The notes under the pieces were generated by a model. The model had not been told where the DNA came from and did no database searches. It worked only from the letters and a program-made list of their open reading frames with translations. From Pseudalkalibacillus hwajinpoensis (GTDB lineage: Bacteria; Bacillota; Bacilli; Bacillales; Guptibacillaceae), in assembly GCF_015234585.1 (NCBI RefSeq), contig NZ_JADFCM010000001.1, positions 62,001 through 126,000 on the forward strand: 64,000 bases of DNA, read 5' to 3'. The translations under genes and the position numbers were made by a program. Positions 58,314 through 64,000 of the stretch are shown here, one piece after another. Position 1 is the first letter of the stretch. Every line of letters begins with the position of its first letter.

Positions 58314-59036
58314 TTAAAACGGATTCGTCGCCCACTGCAATGACTGCTTGATGAAAATGCGAGGGTGCAATTTCAACTGGCCAACCATATATTCAGCGAG
58401 ATCTTCAGGTTGCATATACTTTTCCTTATCCTGTTCGTCGAGCTTGTCGCCGAAGACGAGTTCAGTAGCAACAAGGCTTGGATTTAGTGTGAAGACGCGA
58501 ATATTATTTCGGCGAACTTCTTGCATGAGGGCTTCGGTCATGCCCTGGATGGCAAACTTAGAAGCACTATAAGATGTTGAACCAGCTGTTCCTTTTAGGC
58601 CGCTACTTGACGAGATTGTGATAATATCACCGCTATCTTTATCGATCATTTGTGGAAGAACAGCCCGCGTTACATGATACGTCCCGTAAACATTTACTTC
58701 GAGAGTTTCCTTCCAGTCATCGGGCGCCATTTCTAAGAATGAGCCATATCGCCCCATACCAGCATTATTGATCAAAATATCTGCCGAGCCGAGGTCGTTT
58801 TTTAAGTGATCAACGGCTTTATTAACTTCCTCAATCTCTGCAATGTTAGCAGGAGCAACAACGGCTTTAATACCGTAAGATTCTGCTTCCGCAGCGACTT
58901 CTTTTAGCTTGCTTTCTGTTCTGGCAATCAAGCCAACATGAACCCCTTCACTTGCAAGCTGAAGAGCCGTCGCACGTCCGATACCGCTACTTGCCCCAGT
59001 AATATAAGCGATTTTACCTTTAATGGATTGTCCCAT
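58314..59036 (-). CDS. Short-chain dehydrogenase/reductase (FabG-like)
   Basis: 240 residues, classical SDR: cofactor loop ITGASSGIGRATALQLASEG, adenine-side LIARTES, NNAGMGRYG, the catalytic Ser in IITISSSSGLKG and Tyr-x-x-x-Lys in TSYSASKFAIQGMTEALM. Length and motifs fit 3-oxoacyl-ACP-reductase-like enzymes such as B. subtilis FabG paralogues, but the gene stands alone away from fatty acid genes, so a general carbonyl reductase is as likely. The start at ATG 59036 is followed by QSIKGKIAYITG, typical for the family; AAAGGATGATCAATA is in front. Confidence 0.85.
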   Translation of the reverse strand: MGQSIKGKIAYITGASSGIGRATALQLASEGVHVGLIARTESKLKEVAAEAESYGIKAVVAPANIAEIEEVNKAVDHLKNDLGSADILINNAGMGRYGSFLEMAPDDWKETLEVNVYGTYHVTRAVLPQMIDKDSGDIITISSSSGLKGTAGSTSYSASKFAIQGMTEALMQEVRRNNIRVFTLNPSLVATELVFGDKLDEQDKEKYMQPEDLAEYMVGQLKLHPRIFIKQSLQWATNPF

Positions 59037-59236
59037 TATTGATCATCCTTTCTTCACGTCTCTATCTAATAGTCTAAAGCTAGCATACCCAGAATTCAAA
59101 AATAAGCAATCGCTTACTAAACTTCATAAAAGCATTCGTATGTTTAACTATAGTCCTTAACGGTTACAGTTACTGTGGAAGCAAAGATAAGCTAAATGAT
59201 ATAAATCGATTAAACATAAAAAGGAGTTTTTACATC

Positions 59237-60661
59237 ATGCGTAACCAATTAAAACATTACATTAACGGCGAATGGGTTGAATCTACAGGTTCAGAAACAC
59301 ATGACGTAATCAATCCAGCGACAGAAGAAGTCATCGGCAAGATTAGTTTGGGAACGAAAGAAGATTTGGATAAAGCAGTTAAAGCAGCTCGTGCGGCATT
59401 CCCTTCTTTCTCTCAAACAAGTCGAGAAGAACGTGTGAAAATGCTCGAAGATATTGCGGCAGAATACGCGAACCGTAAAGAAGAAATCATTGACGTGATT
59501 ACACAAGAACTTGGTTCTCCTCGATCCATTTCAGAGAAAGTTCATTACAACATGGGCTATCAACACTTCTCTGAAGCAGCGAAAGCACTGAAAGAGTATT
59601 CTTTCTCAGAAGATCGTGGCGATCATACGATCTTTAAAGAAGCAGTTGGTGTAAGTGGCCTTATTACACCTTGGAACTTCCCGACAAACCAATCGTCTAC
59701 TAAGATTGCGAGTGCATTTGCAGCAGGTAGTCCAGTTGTCTTAAAACCAGCTGAAATCACACCATTTGCTGCAATTATTTTAACAGAGATCTTTGATAAA
59801 GTTGGCGTACCTAAAGGCGTATTTAACCTTGTGAACGGTACAGGCGAAACGATCGGTGACGGCATTAGCTCACACCCTGATATCGATTTTGTTTCGTTTA
59901 CAGGATCAGCAGGCGTTGGTGAAAAAGTAATGAAAAACGCGGCAGAAACAATCAAGACAGTTGCACTTGAACTTGGAGGTAAATCTCCATTTGTCATGCT
60001 TGAAGATGCAGACATTACAAAAGCTGCTAAAGCTGCTGTAAGCCACATTGCAACAAACTCTGGTCAAGTATGTTCAGCTGGTACTAGAATGATTGTTCCT
60101 GCTTCTAGAAAAGAAGAATTTGAAGAAGCGGTAAAAAATGTTCTTCCTGAATTCCCAGTTGGCGATCCGAATGAAAATAACTATGTAGGACCACTTGTTT
60201 CTGAAAAGCAGTGGAATACCGTGCAGTCTTATATTCAAAAAGGAATTGACGAAGGCGCGACACTCATCGCAGGTGGAACTGGTAAGCCAGAAGGTCTTGA
60301 AAAGGGCTATTACGCACAACCAACTATCTTTACAGACGTGAAGAATGACATGGTCATTGCGCAAGAAGAGATCTTTGGACCAGTTATGTCGATCATCACA
60401 TATGAAACAATTGATGAAGCGATCGAAATTGCAAATGACGTTGTATATGGCCTGGCAGGTTATGTCTTTGGTGAAGATAAAGAAACGCTTCGCAAAGTTG
60501 CAACAAGCATCCGTGCTGGACGAATTAAAGTGAACAATGCAGATATGGACTTTGCAGCACCATTTGGTGGTTACAAGCAATCCGGTATCGGACGCGAGTG
60601 GGGAGACTTCGGAATTGAAGAGTACCTTGAAACGAAAGCCGTACTAGGATTCCCTTCTTAA
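59237..60661 (+). CDS. Aldehyde dehydrogenase family protein
   Basis: 474 residues, complete aldehyde dehydrogenase: [20 protein letters not shown] at the N terminus, [20 protein letters not shown] and [11 protein letters not shown] for cofactor binding, the Glu in LELGGKSPF and the nucleophile Cys in [15 protein letters not shown]. It oxidises an unidentified aldehyde with NAD(P)+. It is about as long as B. subtilis YcbD/AldY-type enzymes. AAAGGAGTTTTTACATC precedes ATG 59237. It is monocistronic, with a terminator, and is not close in context to the R2lox-operon enzyme at 13593. Confidence 0.9.
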   Translation: MRNQLKHYINGEWVESTGSETHDVINPATEEVIGKISLGTKEDLDKAVKAARAAFPSFSQTSREERVKMLEDIAAEYANRKEEIIDVITQELGSPRSISEKVHYNMGYQHFSEAAKALKEYSFSEDRGDHTIFKEAVGVSGLITPWNFPTNQSSTKIASAFAAGSPVVLKPAEITPFAAIILTEIFDKVGVPKGVFNLVNGTGETIGDGISSHPDIDFVSFTGSAGVGEKVMKNAAETIKTVALELGGKSPFVMLEDADITKAAKAAVSHIATNSGQVCSAGTRMIVPASRKEEFEEAVKNVLPEFPVGDPNENNYVGPLVSEKQWNTVQSYIQKGIDEGATLIAGGTGKPEGLEKGYYAQPTIFTDVKNDMVIAQEEIFGPVMSIITYETIDEAIEIANDVVYGLAGYVFGEDKETLRKVATSIRAGRIKVNNADMDFAAPFGGYKQSGIGREWGDFGIEEYLETKAVLGFPS

Positions 60662-60684
60662 GTGAATTTGATAAATTATGAAAG

Positions 60685-60718
60685 AGAGCAGTTGCCATAA
60701 TGGCAGCTGCTCTTTTTT
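60685..60718 (+). terminator. Intrinsic terminator
   Basis: AGAGCAGTTGCC/GGCAGCTGCTCT stem, then a run of seven T, after the aldehyde dehydrogenase gene. Confidence 0.9.
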
Positions 60719-60859
60719 TAGTAGGGTTGTAGTTAAAAGTAGCGGAAATCACTTATTAAGGTCTGTAAAGAAACAACAAAACCTTTTAATTTTGCTCACA
60801 ACTCCATGTTAGACGTAAGAAATGATAAATTAGTTTTGTATGAATTTAGGAGGTGCGAG

Positions 60860-61027
60860 ATGTTTCTCTTTTTTCTTATCGTAGCGAGCAGCGTAGTTGG
60901 ACTTATATTGTTGCCATTGAATGAGATCGGACTCATCATTGGATTTGGTATTATCGTAGGTTGCTTGCTCCGAGGGCTTTATTTGCTTCATGAAATTAAT
61001 CGGAAGCTTGATCGGGAAAAGATGTGA
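60860..61027 (+). CDS. 55-residue two-helix membrane protein
   Basis: ATG 60860 follows TTAGGAGGTGCGAG, an excellent site; the frame extends upstream to 60806 without one. The 55-residue product has two hydrophobic segments (MFLFFLIVASSVVGLILLP and IGLIIGFGIIVGCLLRGLYL) and a short charged C terminus (LLHEINRKLDREKM). It may be a small regulatory or assembly peptide of the membrane. I do not recognise the family. It lies between the aldehyde dehydrogenase and the PTS genes without an obvious partner. Confidence 0.6.
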   Translation: MFLFFLIVASSVVGLILLPLNEIGLIIGFGIIVGCLLRGLYLLHEINRKLDREKM

Positions 61028-61237
61028 TAGTCTGTAAACTATTCTTTTAAATGGAGTCGACTATAAAGGTGCTAAGTTTTTATTAATCCGAGAGTTAGAG
61101 ATGTCCATTAGAAAGAGTTTAATCTTTGGCACGCAAATTGGAATGGCTGATTTTTCAACGTTAGAGAGAATGTATTTCCAATGGCTAGGATCAGCTAGTT
61201 TATATGGTATCTGCGGAAAAGTATTTGGCGTAGTATG

Positions 61238-61273
61238 AAAGAGACCATCCCTTTAATTAGGGATGGTCTCTTT
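61238..61273 (-). terminator. Terminator of the ascorbate-type PTS operon
   Basis: AAAGAGACCATCCCT/AGGGATGGTCTCTTT perfect stem, 8 bases after the EIIC stop on the minus strand. Confidence 0.85.
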
Positions 61274-61280
61274 CAATCAT

Positions 61281-62660
61281 CTACATAGCTTCATGTTTTT
61301 CTTCTAAATTATTCTTCGCTGAAGAACGTTTAATTAAGCCAGTCCCTACAAATAAAGCAATTAGTATCGCAGCAACGATCACAAGGAATAGAACGTTAGA
61401 AGATAGCAGTTCAATCAAGCCACCGAGAAGGAGTCCAACTACACCGAAATCTGAATCTCCGAACGTCGTTCCTTGAAATCCAAGTGAACCAAGCACTGGC
61501 AGAAGTAGTGCTGGTAAGAAGCTGATGATTACACCATTAGCCATCGAGCCAAATACTGCTCCTTTACGCCCGCCAGTCGCATTACCGAATACGCCAGCTG
61601 CGGCACCGGTAAAGAAGTGAGGCACAAGACCTGGGACAATCACTTTTAGACCTAAGATCGGTAGAAGGAACATGCTGAGTAGTCCTGCTACAAAGCTAAA
61701 GAAGAAACCGATGATGACCGCATTGTTTGCGAATGGGAACACAGACGGGGCATCAAGTGCTGGAATCGCATTTGGTACGATTTTATCTGCAATTCCTTTA
61801 AAGGCTGGCACAATCTCAGATAGGAGCATTCTTACACCCGCTAAAATGATGTACACTCCAGCTGCAAACGTTAACGCTTGCATAAATGAGAAGACTAAGA
61901 AGTTTGTTCCACCGCTTAGCTCGGATTCGATGAACGCAGGCCCTGTGAAAAGAGCGACTACGAAGAAGAGAATCGCCATCGTAAGAGAAACGGATACAGA
62001 TGTGTCTCGCAAGAAATTAAAAGACTTAGGTACTTTAATTTCCTCAGTAGATTTAGAGTTTTTACCAACTGCTTTTCCGACAGCAGCTGCGATTAGATAA
62101 CCGAACGAGCCAAAGTGGCCGATCGCGAAATCATCGCTACCTGTAATTTTTCTTGTGTAAGGTTGTAGTAGGGCAGGTAAGAGGACCATCAGAGAACCAA
62201 GAATAATTGAACCAGTGACGATCATTGTTACGCCACTAAAGCCACCAGTTGAAAGAATAACAGCAATCAGACATGCCATGAACATGGTGTGATGACCAGT
62301 TAAGAAGATATACTTAAAAGGGGTAATGCGTGCTAGAAGAATGTTTGCTACCATTCCGAAAAGCATAATCATCGCTGTTTCTGCGCCGAACGCATCCTGT
62401 GCTAATGCTACAATCGCTTCATTATTCGGAATGATTCCTTGAATTTCAAAAGCGTGATCAAACATACTACTAAAGTTATCAAGGGAGGCGACAAGCACGC
62501 CAGCGCCTGCCCCCAAAATGACAAATCCCATGATCGTTTTTAATGTACCTGATATAACATTTGCGACATCTTTCTTTTGAAGAAGGAGACCAATAAGGGC
62601 AAATAACCCTACAAGAATCGCCGGTGTGCCTAGAATATCTTTCATTATAAGATCGACCAT
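61281..62660 (-). CDS. PTS EIIC, ascorbate (UlaA/SgaT) superfamily
   Basis: 459 residues, about 11 membrane segments, opening MVDLIMKDILGTPAILVGLF and containing the UlaA-type DVANVISGTLKTIMGFVILG, FLTGHHTMFMACLIAVILST, and FFTGAAAGVFGNATGGRKGA. EIIC of this superfamily is the membrane channel that carries L-ascorbate or related sugars such as pentitols. Starts 4 bases after the EIIB stop, so the genes are coupled. The true substrate is unknown: no ascorbate-6-phosphate lactonase or ula catabolic gene is in the window. Confidence 0.88.
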   Translation of the reverse strand: MVDLIMKDILGTPAILVGLFALIGLLLQKKDVANVISGTLKTIMGFVILGAGAGVLVASLDNFSSMFDHAFEIQGIIPNNEAIVALAQDAFGAETAMIMLFGMVANILLARITPFKYIFLTGHHTMFMACLIAVILSTGGFSGVTMIVTGSIILGSLMVLLPALLQPYTRKITGSDDFAIGHFGSFGYLIAAAVGKAVGKNSKSTEEIKVPKSFNFLRDTSVSVSLTMAILFFVVALFTGPAFIESELSGGTNFLVFSFMQALTFAAGVYIILAGVRMLLSEIVPAFKGIADKIVPNAIPALDAPSVFPFANNAVIIGFFFSFVAGLLSMFLLPILGLKVIVPGLVPHFFTGAAAGVFGNATGGRKGAVFGSMANGVIISFLPALLLPVLGSLGFQGTTFGDSDFGVVGLLLGGLIELLSSNVLFLVIVAAILIALFVGTGLIKRSSAKNNLEEKHEAM

Positions 62661-62664
62661 GATG

Positions 62665-62940
62665 TTATGCCCCTTTCAAATTTGCTTCAATCGCCGTCCT
62701 TAGTTCCTTTTTATCCATCAAATTATTTAGCTTAATGACATTTCGCTTGCCGTCTTCTAGATTTTCAACAATCTCTGTTGAGCCTAAGAAGTAATCGGCG
62801 TTCTCAGATTTACTAGTTGTAAGATCTGTATGATCAACCTCAGCTTCAATTCCAAGCTCGTTTAGGATACTTTTCACGTTCATTTCTACGATAAAGCTGC
62901 TTCCTAGTCCATTACCACATACAACAAGAATTTTTTTCAT
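62665..62940 (-). CDS. PTS EIIB, ascorbate/galactitol type
   Basis: 91 residues, a single EIIB domain: MKKILVVCGNGLGSSFIVEM, where the Cys of CGNGLGSS is the phosphorylation site. It passes phosphate from EIIA to the sugar bound by the EIIC gene that follows by 4 bases. GGGAGAGAATAAAA precedes ATG 62940, 14 bases after the stop of the regulator gene. Part of a three-gene unit regulator-EIIB-EIIC. Confidence 0.9.
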   Translation of the reverse strand: MKKILVVCGNGLGSSFIVEMNVKSILNELGIEAEVDHTDLTTSKSENADYFLGSTEIVENLEDGKRNVIKLNNLMDKKELRTAIEANLKGA

Positions 62941-62954
62941 TTTTATTCTCTCCC

Positions 62955-64000
62955 TTAGTTTGAGTATTTTGATACGAGTTTAATAATTTCTTCTTTTTCC
63001 TCTGCACCATAAATCATTTCTAGGTTTTCTTCTTCTGACAGCAGCTCCGAAAGTTGAGCAAGAGCTTTTAGGTGCGTTTCGTTATCTACTGCAGCGAGTA
63101 CGATTAACAACTTTACCTGATGCTTTTCTTTAGATGAAAAGGGAACCTCTTGATCTAATCGAAGCAAGCTCATACCAACCGTATTCACACCTTCTTCTGG
63201 ACGGGCATGAGGAATAGCGATTCCTGGAGCGATGACTACATAAGGCCCCAAATCTTCTACATTTTTGATCATGGCATCGATATAAGAAGAGGTGATTTGC
63301 TCTGTCGCAAGAAGCGGCAGAGCTGCTGTCTTGATCGCTTCTTTCCAATCTGCTGTCTGCGTAGCAAATTGAATGGTTTCTTCATGTAGTAAGTCATTTA
63401 ACATAGGTCGTTCAAACCTTTCTATTGATAAGCTGGTTGGTGATGGAGCAAATAACTGATGTAATTCATTTCTTAGTTCTTTCTCATTCGTAATCGTGCC
63501 ATGTTTTTTCATGATTTCAACGATCACATCTGGGTTCAAGTCAGTTTCTTCATGAGAAGTTGTTTGTACTTCCTCCATCCAATGAAGGATTTTCTCTTTT
63601 CCCTGCTGTGTCAAAATGGGATTCACCGTTAAGACAGGTAACGTGTCATGTTCCAATGGTGATGTTGAGAAGACATAATCCACGTCGTAGTGGTTTTGTA
63701 TGAATTGTCTTCTTGATACTGTCCCGATGACTTCCACATTTGTGAGAAGCTTTTCAAGCTGTCCTCTTAAAATATTTGATGTACCAATTCCTTTTTCACA
63801 AACGATAATCGCTTTTCCGAACGTCACTTCCGGAAGCTCTTCCTTCTGCATCCATGCTCCAAAGTGCATCGCTAGATAAGCGAGCTCATCATCTGGTAGC
63901 TTTTGAGACATCATCAATTCGATCGGCCAAACGGCACGTTTCGTAATGGAAAAGACATCTGGATATTCCTGTTGTACCGACTCTGTTAGTTCGTTTGTAA
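62955..64000 (-). CDS. PRD-containing PTS regulator with EIIB- and EIIA-like domains (5' part outside window)
   Basis: The C-terminal part of a BglG/MtlR/LicR-type transcription regulator cut by the right edge: the frame is open to 64000 (through QEYPDVFSITKRAVWPIELM), so the N-terminal HTH and first PRD lie outside. Visible are the end of a PRD with the regulatory His in AYLAMHFGAW, a GatB-like EIIB domain with Cys in IIVCEKGIGTSNILRGQL, and an EIIA of the mannitol/fructose type with the active His in VIAPGIAIPHARPEEGVNTV. The regulator is thus controlled by phosphorylation and may also supply EIIA to the following EIIB and EIIC genes, for which no separate EIIA is seen. Confidence 0.88.
   Translation of the reverse strand, partial: TNELTESVQQEYPDVFSITKRAVWPIELMMSQKLPDDELAYLAMHFGAWMQKEELPEVTFGKAIIVCEKGIGTSNILRGQLEKLLTNVEVIGTVSRRQFIQNHYDVDYVFSTSPLEHDTLPVLTVNPILTQQGKEKILHWMEEVQTTSHEETDLNPDVIVEIMKKHGTITNEKELRNELHQLFAPSPTSLSIERFERPMLNDLLHEETIQFATQTADWKEAIKTAALPLLATEQITSSYIDAMIKNVEDLGPYVVIAPGIAIPHARPEEGVNTVGMSLLRLDQEVPFSSKEKHQVKLLIVLAAVDNETHLKALAQLSELLSEEENLEMIYGAEEKEEIIKLVSKYSN

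Noticed and set aside
59623..60580. Long open frames antisense to the aldehyde dehydrogenase
   Set aside because: They mirror the codon bias of the sense gene, lack ribosome binding sites and recognisable domains.
61101..61238. 45-codon ORF (MSIRKSLIFGTQIGMADFST...) in the gap before the PTS terminator
   Set aside because: No ribosome binding site, ends inside the terminator stem of the opposite operon, and no recognisable pattern; treated as chance.

Overview
The window reads as chromosomal DNA of a spore-forming member of the Bacillaceae. The cues are strong AGGAGG-type ribosome binding sites, a spore-coat CotH kinase next to a divergent Ser/Arg/Gly-rich CotG-like protein, a QoxABCD quinol oxidase, a CarD/CdnL regulator, TopB, and purine and SAM riboswitches. 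Base composition is low to moderate GC. A salt- or alkali-adapted Bacillus relative is plausible (large NhaP-type antiporter), but genus cannot be settled from sequence alone. I saw no rRNA, tRNA, CRISPR array, phage module or transposase gene. The layout is that of ordinary chromosome with short operons separated by clean intrinsic terminators.

Positions 1-10300: a left-truncated SIS protein, a nonsense-interrupted small membrane ORF, a DUF4097 adhesin-like protein, a small excisionase-type HTH protein, a VOC protein, a 29-residue basic peptide, a phospholipase D-like protein, an RQC-minor-type zinc/winged-helix protein, a two-gene ABC transporter, an MFS exporter and a 40-residue protein. 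Positions 10400-20700: an rRNA methyltransferase and an NAD(P)-binding reductase, then the most unusual block. This is a tight minus-strand operon of an R2-like ligand-binding oxidase (R2lox), an aldehyde dehydrogenase and an iron alcohol dehydrogenase. A LuxR-type regulator diverges from it, followed by a molybdopterin oxidoreductase overlapped by a DUF1330 gene, and a convergent old-yellow-enzyme reductase.

Positions 20800-31500: gluconate/pentose phosphate genes (RpiR regulator, gnd, gntK), ending in a tandem array of covarying hairpin repeats. Then come CarD, a Gfo/Idh/MocA oxidoreductase with a second iron alcohol dehydrogenase, adenine deaminase under a guanine-type riboswitch, and an alpha-glucosidase behind a LacI-type operator. 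Positions 31600-42400: a secreted coiled-coil protein, an HD-GYP protein, topB, an NhaP antiporter, the cotH/cotG pair, an FAD protein and a second MFS exporter. Positions 42500-46700: a sucrose operon (LacI regulator, PTS EIIBC, sucrose-6-phosphate hydrolase) with two matching operators.

Positions 46700-58300: an SDR, qoxABCD behind an FNR/CRP-like palindrome, small membrane proteins, an Eis-like acetyltransferase, an SGNH hydrolase, and a SAM-riboswitch-controlled S-methylmethionine permease plus homocysteine methyltransferase. Positions 58300-64000: an SDR, an aldehyde dehydrogenase, a small membrane protein, and an ascorbate-type PTS (EIIC, EIIB) whose PRD regulator with fused EIIA runs off the right edge. 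Starts were moved from the longest frame to the codon with the best ribosome binding site wherever the two differed, and this is stated per gene.
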